A stretch of DNA of 55,450 bases from Bacillota bacterium (GCA_023431385.1 JAEYWA010000217.1:1-55450), one strand, 5' to 3'. Shown: positions 44,533-54,165, counted from the stretch's first letter. Program-made: numbers and translations. Notes: a model not told the origin generated them from the sequence alone.

Positions 44533-44766
44533 GCATTTACTTTTTTTAGATAGGGTTACATTAAAAACAAGTTCAATAAATTTACATATTTCGGTAACAA
44601 ACACCATAAATAGAAAATATAATTATAATTCTTTAAATCTTGAACTATTTCTGTAATTATCAAGCCTTTACTATATTTGTTAATTAAATTAGAAGGTGAT
44701 ATAATACCCCATACACCAATTTACCATATAATACCAACAATATGTGTATGAAGGGAAGTTTAATTT

Positions 44767-46047
44767 ATGAGTAAAAGAGTAGATTTAATTATTGTGGGTG
44801 CAGGTCCAGCAGGACTTATGGCTGCAAAAACCGCAGCAGAAATGGGACTTAGGGTTGTAATAGTTGAGAAGAGTAAAAATTTTGATAAACTGAAACGTGC
44901 ATGTTCCGCTCAGATAATTTTAGATGATGGATATGAGAATGAATTTGTCCATTTAAATGATGGTAAAATTATCTTTGAAAGGAACGACTTTGAGGTAAAA
45001 TATTCTGGACAGTTGATAGACGTTACGGATAAATACTATCACTCTCCCCGGGGACATAAAATCCATTTCGCCCATCCGGACAGGAAACCATTTGCCGTCA
45101 AGTTTGATAAGAACAAGCTTCTTCAGGATTTATTCAAAGAATGTGAAAATCAAGGAGTAGACATAAGAATGTCGACTCTGGCCTATGATGGTTCGGATAT
45201 GGGGGACTATGTAAAAATAGAACTTAAAGAAAATGATAAACAATATACGATTGAGGCAAAGAAAGCGATTATTGCTGAAGGTGTTAATGCAAAACTAACC
45301 GGGATATTCGGTCTTAATAAAAACAGACTGCATTTTGCAACAGCTCACGTTGTAAAGTATATTATCAAAGGGGTAGCGGGGTATATTCCAAACAGTTGGA
45401 ACTTATACTATGGGAAAGCATATCATTCCAATGCAGCAGTAATTGTAGGGCCAAGCTTATATGGTGACGATACTGTTGAATTAACGCTTTCCGGTAATAT
45501 AAATATAAGACCTAAAACAATCTTTGAAAACGTGATTACAAACAGTCCACTTAAAAACCAGTTTGCCAATGCGACTGTATTAGATACTCATGGGTGTGCA
45601 GTTAAAGCATATATGTCTCTGAGGAAGCCGTATACGGATAATGTACTCTCAATAGGCGATAGTGCTGCTTTTGTTGAAGTTGAGGTACAGGGTGCCTTAA
45701 TGTGCGGATATCATGCTGCAAAGGCTATAAATAGTGAGCTTGATGGTAAGAAGGGATTTGAAAATTATACTGATTGGTGGAATGAGTCTTTTGAATTTAA
45801 CAGTGATGAATATATTAAAGTTTCTCAGGGCTATGCACTGGTTCCAACATATACAGACGATGAGCTGGATTACTTGTTCTCTTTAGTTAAAGGTAAGACA
45901 CTGGAGGGTACATATAGCCAATACAAAACACCAAAACTTATCTGGGATTCAATTTTGCATAATAAGGACAAAATTCAGAGTGAAAGGACTGAAATATTTA
46001 GTAAAATATTAAATATGAATCAGTTAACACTAGCTGGTACATTTTAA
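44767..46047 (+). CDS. FAD-dependent oxidoreductase, geranylgeranyl-reductase-like
   Basis: This 426-residue flavoprotein has N-terminal dinucleotide-binding motif DLIIVGAGPAGLMAAKTAAE, an acidic strand end VVIVEKS, and the second FAD motif VLSIGDSAAFVEVEVQGALMCGYHAAKAI. The overall pattern fits the geranylgeranyl reductase/FixC-like group. The active-site CxxC-type pair is not obvious. The start is ATG 44767 with GAAGGGAAG. A 234-bp AT-rich stretch without a gene precedes it. The substrate is unknown. Confidence 0.75.
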   Translation: MSKRVDLIIVGAGPAGLMAAKTAAEMGLRVVIVEKSKNFDKLKRACSAQIILDDGYENEFVHLNDGKIIFERNDFEVKYSGQLIDVTDKYYHSPRGHKIHFAHPDRKPFAVKFDKNKLLQDLFKECENQGVDIRMSTLAYDGSDMGDYVKIELKENDKQYTIEAKKAIIAEGVNAKLTGIFGLNKNRLHFATAHVVKYIIKGVAGYIPNSWNLYYGKAYHSNAAVIVGPSLYGDDTVELTLSGNINIRPKTIFENVITNSPLKNQFANATVLDTHGCAVKAYMSLRKPYTDNVLSIGDSAAFVEVEVQGALMCGYHAAKAINSELDGKKGFENYTDWWNESFEFNSDEYIKVSQGYALVPTYTDDELDYLFSLVKGKTLEGTYSQYKTPKLIWDSILHNKDKIQSERTEIFSKILNMNQLTLAGTF

Positions 46048-46145
46048 AGAGAAAGTGTAAGTACATATACCTGTATGCTGGAGTGATACACCAAAACCTA
46101 AGGTGACTTCATTTGTGTTTCGAGAAACACTATGGGTCATCTTTT

Positions 46146-46411
46146 ATTAGAAAACCATATATGCTTGGGGGAGCACTCTTAGCTGCCATATTTATTGCTG
46201 TTTTACCTTTCTCAAAAGTCATGCAATGATGTTTGAGTAGCATTTTTATTTTTATTTCTTTTTAAAACTTTTTCCAAGGCCCATACTATACTTTAATCCC
46301 GGAGGTTGTAGATGAAAAACCACTGGGTCTAGCCAATGGTTTCTCTAAAATCGTTAGTGTATTAGGTAGTGGGGTCATTTTATTAACAGGCTCAACCCTA
46401 CCCTTAGTATA
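46146..46411 (+). pseudogene. Decayed MFS transporter remnant
   Basis: Two pieces of one transporter are readable in different frames: RKPYMLGGALLAAIFIAVLP (about 46150-46226, then a stop) and FQGPYYTLIPEVVDEKPLGL running on to the TAA at 46409. The second is a typical MFS loop-and-helix region (Q-x-P-Y-x-x-L-I-P-E). The start, most helices and a common frame are lost. A further fragment (YKDARHELINELNRDYVTKE, to about 46525) may belong to it or to another lost gene. Confidence 0.65.
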
Positions 46412-46530
46412 ACAAATTAAAAATTACACTGTATAAGGATGCAAGACATGAACTTATAAATGAATTAAACCGTGATTATGTAACCAAAGAAAAGTTAGTA
46501 TTTTTCAGCTTAATTGTATATAAAGTTTTA

Positions 46531-48315
46531 TTAATTCTGCTGCTGGTATTGCAGCTGATACAGAGAATAGTACTTGCCCCTGGCAGCTAAAAGCTCCTGA
46601 TGTGTTCCTGTTTCATGCACTCTTCCCTTGTGAAGAACAATTATCCTGTCAGCATGCTGGATGGTGGAAAGTCTATGAGCTATTACTATTGTAGTCCTGT
46701 TTCTTGTTAGTTTTGTTAAAGCATCCTGTATCAGTATTTCCGTTTCGGTATCAATATTGGAGGTGGCTTCATCCAGCACAAGTATGGCTGGATCAAAGGC
46801 AAGAGCACGGGCGAAGGCTAAAAGCTGGCGCTGACCTGATGAAAAGGTTGCACCTCTCTCCATGACCTCCTCATTGTAGCCGTTGGGAAGCCTCCTAATA
46901 AAGCCGTCTGCATTCACATACCGGGCGGCTTCTTCAAGTTTTTCATCGCTGATACTCTCCTCGTTCAGGCTTATATTATCTTTAAGTCTTCCGCTGAACA
47001 GGAAAACATCCTGAAGTACCACCCCGATTGATTTTCTAAGTGAAGCCTTTTGTATGTCCCTGATATTAATTCCATTAATTAGTATTTCACCTTTCTGTAT
47101 CTCGTAGAACCTGCTTAAAAGATTAATAATAGATGTTTTACCCGCACCGGTATGACCTACAATTGCTATAGTCTTACCGGCAGGAACCTTGAAACTAACA
47201 TCTTTTAATACCCAGTTTTCATCATTATAGGCAAACCATACGTTTTTAAACTCAATATCACCTGCAGCCGTAACGCTGTTCATTTCCAGACTGCCCGAAT
47301 CATCTTCTGCTGGAGTGTCCAGAATCATGAAAATCCTCTCTGAGGCAGCCATTGAGGACTGAAGAATATTGTATTTTTCTGCAAGATCGTTAATAGGCTG
47401 AAAAAGCAGTGAAATATAGTTTACCAATGCATATAGAACTCCGAATTCCAGAGTATTGTCAATTACTTTTCCTCCGCCGTTCCAAATCAATAAGGAAATA
47501 GCCAGAGAAGAAACCAATTCTATCAGTGGTCTGAAAAGGCCGAAGGTAACAACCTCATTCATTGCTGCCTTATAATACTCCTTACCTATTTTATTAAAGT
47601 TTTCAAAATTTGGCTGTTCCTTATGAAACATTTGAATTATACGCATTCCTGATATATTTTCAGAAATGGCGGAATTTACCTTTGCTATGGCAACGCGTAC
47701 CCTTCGGTATACTTTACGGATTCTTAGCCGGAATATAACTGTAAGTAAAAAAACCACCGGCAAGACGGAGAGGGTAATCAAGGTCAGCGAAGTATTTAAT
47801 CTGAACATGATAATAATGGTCCCCAAAAGTATAGCAAAGTCTTTTAACAACGTTATAAGAACATTTGTATACATATCATTCAGTATTTCGGTATCGTTGG
47901 TTATTCGCGTTACCAGTCTGCCAATGGGATTCTTATCAAAATATGACAGAGGCAGCTTTTGAAGATGGGTAAATACAAGCTGTCTTATATTATATATGAT
48001 GTACTGTCCGGCATAGCTTAATACATATATCTGCAGCAGGTTGAACAAAAAGCCGGCCGCAATGAGTATGACAAAGTAAATACCCATTTTATTCAAGGCA
48101 GCAATATTGTCCTTTTTAATAAAATCATCTATGGCTATACCTATTAAATAGGGTCTGGCAAGATCAACAACAGTTGCCGCAAATAGAAATATTACAGCAA
48201 GCAGAAACAGATGCCAGTATTTCTTCGCAAACTTCAATAGCCGCCTCATCAGCTTGGAGTCGTATGCTTTTTCGGAAAGCTCTTCTTCCTGCATTATATT
48301 ATTTTCATCTGACAT
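46531..48315 (-). CDS. Heterodimeric ABC exporter, subunit with consensus Walker B
   Basis: This 594-residue half-transporter has six membrane helices (residues ~30-315) then a nucleotide-binding domain with Walker A GHTGAGKTS, Walker B LVLDEATSNID with the catalytic Glu, and an altered signature FSSGQRQLL in place of LSGGQ. The altered signature and intact Glu are complementary to the partner gene upstream, as in the BmrCD/TM287-288 type of multidrug exporter. The start is ATG 48315 with AGGAGG. The gap to the partner gene is 76 bp. Confidence 0.9.
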   Translation of the reverse strand: MSDENNIMQEEELSEKAYDSKLMRRLLKFAKKYWHLFLLAVIFLFAATVVDLARPYLIGIAIDDFIKKDNIAALNKMGIYFVILIAAGFLFNLLQIYVLSYAGQYIIYNIRQLVFTHLQKLPLSYFDKNPIGRLVTRITNDTEILNDMYTNVLITLLKDFAILLGTIIIMFRLNTSLTLITLSVLPVVFLLTVIFRLRIRKVYRRVRVAIAKVNSAISENISGMRIIQMFHKEQPNFENFNKIGKEYYKAAMNEVVTFGLFRPLIELVSSLAISLLIWNGGGKVIDNTLEFGVLYALVNYISLLFQPINDLAEKYNILQSSMAASERIFMILDTPAEDDSGSLEMNSVTAAGDIEFKNVWFAYNDENWVLKDVSFKVPAGKTIAIVGHTGAGKTSIINLLSRFYEIQKGEILINGINIRDIQKASLRKSIGVVLQDVFLFSGRLKDNISLNEESISDEKLEEAARYVNADGFIRRLPNGYNEEVMERGATFSSGQRQLLAFARALAFDPAILVLDEATSNIDTETEILIQDALTKLTRNRTTIVIAHRLSTIQHADRIIVLHKGRVHETGTHQELLAARGKYYSLYQLQYQQQN

Positions 48316-48391
48316 AGAAATATTGACCTCCTAAGGCTTTCTAAGTAAATTGAGAACTTCATTTAGCCTATACTGCAGTTACCTTACTATA

Positions 48392-50131
48392 TTAAGTCTC
48401 AAGCTGGGTAATAAGCAATTGCTTGTTATATAACTCGCGATAGAAACCGCCCCCGGAGAGAAGCTCATCATGGGTTCCTCTCTCAGTTATCTTACCGTCA
48501 TCAAGTACTATGATTTCATCTGCGTCCTTTACTGCCGAGATTCTATGTGAAACTATTATACTTGTTCTTTCCATCATAATTCTTTTTAAATCCCTCAGAA
48601 TTTCTTCTTCTGTATTAGCGTCAACCGCTGAAAGGCAGTCGTCCAGAATCAGTATGGACGGAGAACCTATTACGGCCCGGGCTATGGCTACACGCTGCTT
48701 CTGGCCTCCTGACAATGTTACACCTCTTTCACCTACAACCGTTGAAAACTTTTCGGGGAATTCATTAATACTAGCATAAATTCGGGCTGTTTTTGCCGCC
48801 GATTCAATTTCCTCAATAGGACTATTTCTAAAGAAATCTATGTTTTCACGTATGGTGTCGGAGAAAAGGAAAGTATCCTGAGGTACGCCTCCTATACTGC
48901 CTCTAAGCGTAGCCAAAGGTATTTTATTTATATCTGTTTCGTCAATAAAAAGAGTACCCTCAGGCGCTTTCAGCATTCTAGCTATAAGATTTATCAAAGT
49001 TGTTTTTCCACTGCCGGTACGACCGATTATGCCGAGGGTTTTACCTGCATCCACTCTTATGCTGATATTTGATAAAATTGGTTTATCTGTACCAGGATAA
49101 CTAAAACTGAGGTCTTTAAATTCAATCGTCCCATCAACTGAAGTTTTTTCAATGCTGTCTGTATCACTAATTTCAGGTGTTTCATCGATGATACCGTTTA
49201 TTCGTTCAAGTGAAACGAACCCTCTCTGAAACATATTAGCTACCCAGCCAATGGCTGTAATTGGCCATATAAGCATTCCTAAATAACTGTTAAAGGCTAC
49301 GAAATCTCCAAGAGACACTGTTTCCTGAATAACTAGTATCCCGCCGAACCAGAGGGCTATAGCGAAGGAGAGGCCGGCTATGGACATGACAGTGGGGAAC
49401 ATCATACTCATTAACCGTACGTACTTAAGATTAACCTCTCTGTTTATGGAATTAATGTGGTCAAATCGGGAAATTTCCTTATCCTCCTGAGCATAGGCTT
49501 TAATTACCCGTATTCCAGAAAAGTTTTCTCTGGCGGCCTCGGTAAGATTTGAAAAAGCTTCCTGTTGTCTTTGTACTCTGGACTGCATTAGCTTCATAAA
49601 GAAAACCACCGCAATACCCAATAGCAGTAGGGGCAGGAAGCATGCAACTGTGAGCTTTAGTCCTCCGGTGGAAAGCATCATGATCAAGGCGACAATTGGT
49701 ATTAATAAACTGTCTATTAAAAATATTATACCCTGCCCGGATGCCATAGTTACATTACCCATGTCATTAGTGGCACGAGCCATAAGATCTCCTGTTTTGT
49801 GAGAATTGAAGTAATTTATTGATAGTTTTTGAAGGTGAGAGTAAAACCGATTTCTTAAGGACAGTTCGATTGACCTGGACACACTCATAAGAGTATATCT
49901 GAAGAGAAACCGAAAGAGGGCTACGCCTACAGCAAGCAATGAGATAATCAAGGCGTATTGAGCCAGCTTTCTTCTTGTAAGCAAGTCGCTTTCCAGTAAA
50001 TCAGTCACATCACCAAGTATTTTTGGCAAAACCAGTTGAAGAACGTCAACACAAAGCAAAAAGGTTATGCCTAAAGCATATTTAAATTTGTTTTTTGATA
50101 AAAGATCTTTTATGTGGCGCAATTTATCCAT
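48392..50131 (-). CDS. Heterodimeric ABC exporter, subunit with degenerate ATPase site
   Basis: This ~580-residue half-transporter has an N-terminal membrane domain and a nucleotide-binding domain with Walker A GRTGSGKTT, signature LSGGQKQRVAIARA, and Walker B ILILDDCLSAVD. The Walker B ends in Asp-Asp, so the catalytic Glu is replaced, the mark of the degenerate partner in heterodimeric exporters. ATG 50131 with GGGAG is chosen over the longer start at 50197. A 17-bp palindrome lies just upstream, shared with the gene at 54265. Confidence 0.9.
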   Translation of the reverse strand: MDKLRHIKDLLSKNKFKYALGITFLLCVDVLQLVLPKILGDVTDLLESDLLTRRKLAQYALIISLLAVGVALFRFLFRYTLMSVSRSIELSLRNRFYSHLQKLSINYFNSHKTGDLMARATNDMGNVTMASGQGIIFLIDSLLIPIVALIMMLSTGGLKLTVACFLPLLLLGIAVVFFMKLMQSRVQRQQEAFSNLTEAARENFSGIRVIKAYAQEDKEISRFDHINSINREVNLKYVRLMSMMFPTVMSIAGLSFAIALWFGGILVIQETVSLGDFVAFNSYLGMLIWPITAIGWVANMFQRGFVSLERINGIIDETPEISDTDSIEKTSVDGTIEFKDLSFSYPGTDKPILSNISIRVDAGKTLGIIGRTGSGKTTLINLIARMLKAPEGTLFIDETDINKIPLATLRGSIGGVPQDTFLFSDTIRENIDFFRNSPIEEIESAAKTARIYASINEFPEKFSTVVGERGVTLSGGQKQRVAIARAVIGSPSILILDDCLSAVDANTEEEILRDLKRIMMERTSIIVSHRISAVKDADEIIVLDDGKITERGTHDELLSGGGFYRELYNKQLLITQLET

Positions 50132-50143
50132 ATAATCTCCCAT

Positions 50144-50160
50144 TACGCGCACAGCGCGTA
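50144..50160 (-). promoter_or_regulatory. Palindromic operator, copy 1
   Basis: TACGCG-CACAG-CGCGTA (17 bp) lies 12 bp before the chosen start of the ABC exporter operon and just downstream of an ACTAT that could be a -10. The same element with matching flanks (ACTATTTGTGTACGCG on the coding side, ATGGGRGA then TATATG) occurs before the gene at 54265. It is likely a repressor binding site, or a hairpin affecting translation. Confidence 0.65.
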
Positions 50161-50315
50161 CACAAATAGTAATGAAAGGATACGTAGTGCTATACAATAT
50201 TAATATTATATCAAAAAATAATGATATATTGCTCTGTTCCTGATCTATAAATTATAATAAGTTTTCCCCATTGTAACAGTTTATTTACATTAAGATTACA
50301 AGTACTGGAAATTTG

Positions 50316-50345
50316 TTGACATGGGGCAGTAGGGCATTGTAAAAT
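50316..50345 (+). promoter_or_regulatory. Promoter candidate of the 52-residue gene
   Basis: TTGACA (50316-50321) is followed after 18 bp by TAAAAT (50340-50345), or after 16 bp by TGTAAA. The position is about 100 bp before the small gene. Based on consensus only. Confidence 0.5.
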
Positions 50346-50448
50346 TCTAAAGGAGAAAACAAGGAAGTTTTACCAGTAAAGTACAAAAGTAGGCAAAATT
50401 ATTAACTGTTTGGAAAAATTAAAGTAAAATACGAGGGGAGGGTTAGCA

Positions 50449-50607
50449 ATGTATTTGTCAACAATGAAACAACTTAATACGGTAAATATGCAGGAAAATT
50501 CAGGTATGAGCAATTGTATACATTGGCTTGATCCTCTGTTTTATAAATGTATTTGTGGAGCGTTGCTTAAGTCCCCGGGTAAAGCAGGTTCTGCAAAGGA
50601 GTTTTAG
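50449..50607 (+). CDS. 52-residue Cys-containing small protein
   Basis: A short frame opens at ATG 50449 behind a very strong ribosome binding site (GAGGGGAGGG, 50433-50442) and ends at TAG 50607. The product reads MYLSTMKQLNTVNMQENSG, then SNCIHWLDPLFYKCICGALL and a short tail; it has three Cys in a C-x12-C-x-C arrangement. A promoter candidate lies before it and a strong terminator follows, so it looks like an independent unit. No family is recognised; a ribosomally made peptide precursor, a metal-binding peptide or a regulatory small protein are options. Confidence 0.6.
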   Translation: MYLSTMKQLNTVNMQENSGMSNCIHWLDPLFYKCICGALLKSPGKAGSAKEF

Positions 50608-50622
50608 ACATTTACAAACATG

Positions 50623-50661
50623 AGTGATTAAGTCCGATACTATGGATTTAGTCACTTTTTT
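50623..50661 (+). terminator. Terminator of the 52-residue gene
   Basis: AGTGATTAAGTCC (50623-50635) pairs over 13 positions (two G-U) with GGATTTAGTCACT (50644-50656) and is followed by a T-run. It lies 16 bp after the small gene's stop. Confidence 0.85.
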
Positions 50662-50823
50662 GTTTTCAGAAGGTCGAAAATAAAGTGCTTTTAAATGAAT
50701 TAAAAGAAATACATAAGATAAGGGATGATCAAAAAAGAAAAATGGATAATATGAATTTCAAAGATTTTAACGGTGAGAAATTAATGGTAAATCAACGGTG
50801 TAGTTCGAGAAAGTGGTGAGATT

Positions 50824-51339
50824 ATGAGATTTTTTAATACAGTACAGAAAAATATGAGCTTTGCAGATGCAGTAGCAAGTATAAGATATTTTATAAAGAT
50901 GAATCCGGATAGCAAATACAGACTTGCTGTAGGAACTGATTCGCAGACAAAGGGTAAGTTTACCTGCTTTGCAACAGGTATATATATCCACAGAGAAGGA
51001 CAGGGAGCCTGGGGCTGTGTATGTAAAAGAATTCAGAACAGAAGATATTCAAACATACGAGAAAAGATAACAAAGGAAACAGAGTTAACTTATGAGATGG
51101 TAAACATGCTTAATCAGGAACTGATGCCTTCTCTTTATGACTTTGTAGTAAAGTACCAGAACTTTGATTGCAGACTAGAGGCCCACATAGATGTGGGTAC
51201 AAAGGGGGAAACAAGAAAGCTTATCAGAGAAATGGTTGGATACTTTGAAGGTATGGGAGTAGATGCTAAAATAAAGCCGGAGGCTTTTGTGGCAAGCAGC
51301 TATGCTAACAGGTACAGCCAGGATGTCAGGGTAAGTTAG
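50824..51339 (+). CDS. YkuK-family RNase H-like protein (DUF458)
   Basis: This 171-residue protein has the family's acidic motifs in order: YRLAVGTDSQT (~40-50), a central KITKETELT segment, EAHIDVGTKGETRKLIREM (~120-138) and AKIKPEAFVASSYANRYS near the end. These are spaced as in RNase H-like folds, and the Asp residues could hold two metals. The biological role of YkuK is not established. ATG 50824 follows GGTGAG. A strong palindromic terminator is found 66 bp after the stop. Confidence 0.85.
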   Translation: MRFFNTVQKNMSFADAVASIRYFIKMNPDSKYRLAVGTDSQTKGKFTCFATGIYIHREGQGAWGCVCKRIQNRRYSNIREKITKETELTYEMVNMLNQELMPSLYDFVVKYQNFDCRLEAHIDVGTKGETRKLIREMVGYFEGMGVDAKIKPEAFVASSYANRYSQDVRVS

Positions 51340-51405
51340 TAGTATTGAATTTATGAAAATGTTCATATTGCTGTAATGATATTGCAGTGATGAAAATATT
51401 CCGTC

Positions 51406-51444
51406 AATATAAGGTAAGCAGCTACTAGCTGCTTACCTTATATT
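51406..51444. terminator. Strong palindromic terminator
   Basis: AATATAAGGTAAGCAGCTA (51406-51424) and its exact complement (51426-51444) form a 19-bp perfect hairpin after the YkuK gene, followed by TGATTTT. In practice a few central pairs open as the loop. Confidence 0.8.
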
Positions 51445-51556
51445 TGATTTTAGTGTATTCTGAATTATTAAGTATAATTGTAATAAGCAGATTGAAAGAC
51501 TATATTTTATGAACAATAAAATTCATCTTTAATAAATTGAATCGAAGAATTCTAAA

Positions 51557-52468
51557 ATGCTAGAGATATGCTTGCTTGGAACGGGAGGAATGATGCCTCT
51601 TCCGAACAGATGGTTAACTTCAATGCTGATGAGATATAATGGCAAAATGCTTCTGGTGGATTGCGGAGAGGGTACTCAAATTCCATTGAAAATATGTGGA
51701 TGGGGTTTTAAGGCAATAGATGCAATTCTATTTACACATTATCATGCAGACCACGTGGCCGGTTTGCCCGGACTACTTTTAACTCTTGGTAATTCCGGGA
51801 GAGAGGGGCCCGTGACGTTAATAGGACCACCGGGTCTGAAAGCTGTTGTGGAGGGTTTGCTTGTAATTTCCCCCAGACTTCCGTACGATTTAGGATTACT
51901 TGAGCTTTCTCATGAACAATGCTCTGAATTTGTTATTGATAGCATAAGGGTAAAAAGTACTCCTACGGAGCATTGGATGCCTTGTCTTGCATATAGCTTT
52001 GAGATTGCCAGACTGGGCAGGTTTGATGTAAAAAAGGCCGGTGAACTGGGTGTACCTGTGGAGTATTGGAAGCGTCTTCAGAAAGGTGAGGCCATTGCTA
52101 TTGGAAATATGGTGATTACGCCCGAAATGGTCCTCGGTAAACCCAGAAAGGGACTAAAGATTTCGTATTGTACGGATACTAGACCTGTTGCAGGCCTTGA
52201 GGACTTTATCAAGGACTCCAATATTTTTATATGTGAGGGGATGTACGGCGATAATGGGGATATGCAAAAAGCAATTGAAAAGAAACACATGCTTTTTACT
52301 GAAGCAGCAACACTTGCTAAGCTGGGAAAAGTCGACGAGCTGTGGTTGACACACTACAGTCCGGCACTGGAAAATCCCATGGAGTATATTACTTCTGCAA
52401 AATCAATTTTTGAGAATACTATTGCAGGCTGTGATCTGATGACTAAATGTCTAAGATTTGGGGAATAG
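51557..52468 (+). CDS. rnz: Ribonuclease Z
   Basis: This 303-residue metallo-beta-lactamase-fold nuclease is of the tRNA 3'-processing type. Metal ligands are visible in TGGMMPLPNRW... context then FTHYHADHVAGLPG (HxHxDH, ~residues 71-84), TPTEHWMP, SYCTDTRP and LWLTHYSP. The length is normal for bacterial RNase Z. The ribosome binding site before ATG 51557 is weak (GAAG). The ECF sigma gene starts 115 bp downstream on the same strand. Confidence 0.88.
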   Translation: MLEICLLGTGGMMPLPNRWLTSMLMRYNGKMLLVDCGEGTQIPLKICGWGFKAIDAILFTHYHADHVAGLPGLLLTLGNSGREGPVTLIGPPGLKAVVEGLLVISPRLPYDLGLLELSHEQCSEFVIDSIRVKSTPTEHWMPCLAYSFEIARLGRFDVKKAGELGVPVEYWKRLQKGEAIAIGNMVITPEMVLGKPRKGLKISYCTDTRPVAGLEDFIKDSNIFICEGMYGDNGDMQKAIEKKHMLFTEAATLAKLGKVDELWLTHYSPALENPMEYITSAKSIFENTIAGCDLMTKCLRFGE

Positions 52469-52583
52469 GCAAAATAGTGGGGCTGTTTCTATTTTTTTCA
52501 GCAGGTGCGATAGTATTAGTTTTTAATCGTATATATAACGATATTAATTTACGCGTTGAGTTGGAGTTTATGGAGGTGAATGA

Positions 52584-53075
52584 TTGGAAGTTGACATATT
52601 TACACTTATTTACGAGAGCTATTATAAAATTGTATACCGGTATCTGTATAGTTTGACATTCAATCACCAGAAAGCTGAGGACCTGACTCAGGATGTTTTT
52701 GTAAAAGCCATGTGCCTGTTAGATATGCCTGATTCCAGAATTAAAGCCTGGCTCCTTACAGTAGCTCATAACCTATACATAGATTACATCAGAAAAAATA
52801 CAAGACTGCAGATTTCTGAAGATGCTGCTTTGTTGCAAAAACCTTCAGGTGATATACAGGCTGAAATAGAAAATAGAGTAGAATTGTCCAATGCCATGTC
52901 TCTGTTAAAGGCACTTCCTGAAACTCAACGCCAGGCAGTTATATTATGTATGGTAAATGAATTGAGCTATGAAGAAGCCGCGGCAATAATGGGTGTTTCA
53001 ATATCGTCGGTAACTAATCTTATATACCGGGCAAGAAAAACATTGAGAGCAATGAGGAGGCTGGAAAATGTGTGA
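52584..53075 (+). CDS. ECF-family RNA polymerase sigma factor
   Basis: This 163-residue protein has region 2 (YESYYKIVYRYLYSLTFNHQKAEDLTQDVFVKA) and region 4 (LKALPETQRQAVILCMVNELSYEEAAAIMGVSISSVTNLIYRARKTL), with no region 1 or 3, hence an extracytoplasmic-function sigma. It starts at TTG 52584 behind GGAGGTGA. It overlaps by 8 bp a membrane protein gene, the usual position of its anti-sigma or sensor partner. Confidence 0.93.
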   Translation: MEVDIFTLIYESYYKIVYRYLYSLTFNHQKAEDLTQDVFVKAMCLLDMPDSRIKAWLLTVAHNLYIDYIRKNTRLQISEDAALLQKPSGDIQAEIENRVELSNAMSLLKALPETQRQAVILCMVNELSYEEAAAIMGVSISSVTNLIYRARKTLRAMRRLENV

Positions 53076-54165
53076 GGATTTTAAAGAAAAGTTGGATTTG
53101 TTCAGGGAGGGAAAACTTAGTCCTGAAGCTGCCGGAGAAATTCAACTTGAACTAGACAGGTACACGGCCATAAAAGAGTATCTTGATGAACAAGACAATA
53201 CATTTGTAGAGGAATTAAAAGTTGAAATGGAGCGGAATGTTCCATCGGGGGATTCAGTTGTTAAAAAGATTAACAAAAGGATAGTATTTAAAATATCTAA
53301 AATCTCAATAGTAACCATTCTTGTCTGTGTCATATTGCTTCCTATGTTGTATTTATCGGTACTGTCTGTTTTGGGAAGTACCTTCAGGGTTGACAGTGAC
53401 AGGTTTCTTCAGGAACAAGATTTTACAAGGTATTTTATCCATATGGCTTTTCCGGAAGTATATAGTCCGGGCGGTAATAACAGCACTGATTTTTATAAAC
53501 AGACTTTCACCTGCAAGCTGGTAAAAGGTATAGGACACGAGGCTGATCAGCAGAACATAGAAGTCAGATATTTCTTAGGTAAACTTAAAAAGCCCGAAAT
53601 TCAATTGGACGAGAGACTGAACTACTATTCGGGAGAAATGTTTCATGCTGTTGACCCCAAAGCTGATTTTAAAAGTACTGATTGGGGTTATCTTGAAAAA
53701 GCTCCTGCCGGCACAAGGGCTCAAATATTTATTACCTTTAAGGACAAATTTACTCCAGAACAGACCAGGTCTGTATTGGGGGATCAATATTTCAAACCCG
53801 GTAGAGATTTTACCGTTGATTTGCTGGCGTATACCGGCTCCTCGCTCATATTGGCAAATACCTATTACTACAATCAGAATAGAAACCCATTCTCCAACAC
53901 AAATAATGAAACACATAAAGAAGTTATGTTATTTGGTCTAAAGCAGATAAAGAAATTTAAAAACATTGCAGGTTATCTGTCGGAAAATTATACTTATGAT
54001 ATGGAAGAAGATTTTAGCGACATAGATATAAATATAGAATATGTTGAAAAAAATGGAGTTCAGTATGTGGGAGCCATAATTTCAGGAGATGCAAAAGAAC
54101 TGCTGAATTTAAAAAGTAATTCTGAGATAGCTGCCTGTCGGGTGGAGGATATAGTGGTTTGGTAA
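53068..54165 (+). CDS. Membrane partner (putative anti-sigma) of the ECF sigma
   Basis: This 365-residue protein has a cytoplasmic N part of ~75 residues, one membrane segment (~78-100, SIVTILVCVILLPMLYLSVL) and a ~260-residue extracellular domain. The layout and the repeated YLxG/YYxN-type segments fit the Sigma_reg_N/C group found beside clostridial ECF sigmas. No zinc-binding HxxxCxxC motif is seen in the N part, so binding to the sigma must be by another fold. It is translationally coupled to the sigma gene and should hold it inactive until a surface signal arrives. Confidence 0.75.
   Translation: MCEDFKEKLDLFREGKLSPEAAGEIQLELDRYTAIKEYLDEQDNTFVEELKVEMERNVPSGDSVVKKINKRIVFKISKISIVTILVCVILLPMLYLSVLSVLGSTFRVDSDRFLQEQDFTRYFIHMAFPEVYSPGGNNSTDFYKQTFTCKLVKGIGHEADQQNIEVRYFLGKLKKPEIQLDERLNYYSGEMFHAVDPKADFKSTDWGYLEKAPAGTRAQIFITFKDKFTPEQTRSVLGDQYFKPGRDFTVDLLAYTGSSLILANTYYYNQNRNPFSNTNNETHKEVMLFGLKQIKKFKNIAGYLSENYTYDMEEDFSDIDINIEYVEKNGVQYVGAIISGDAKELLNLKSNSEIAACRVEDIVVW

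Noticed and set aside
52447..52656. 69-codon frame with a hydrophobic stretch between rnz and the sigma gene
   Set aside because: It overlaps the rnz end and 73 bp of the sigma gene, has no ribosome binding site, and its last third is an out-of-frame reading of the sigma gene.
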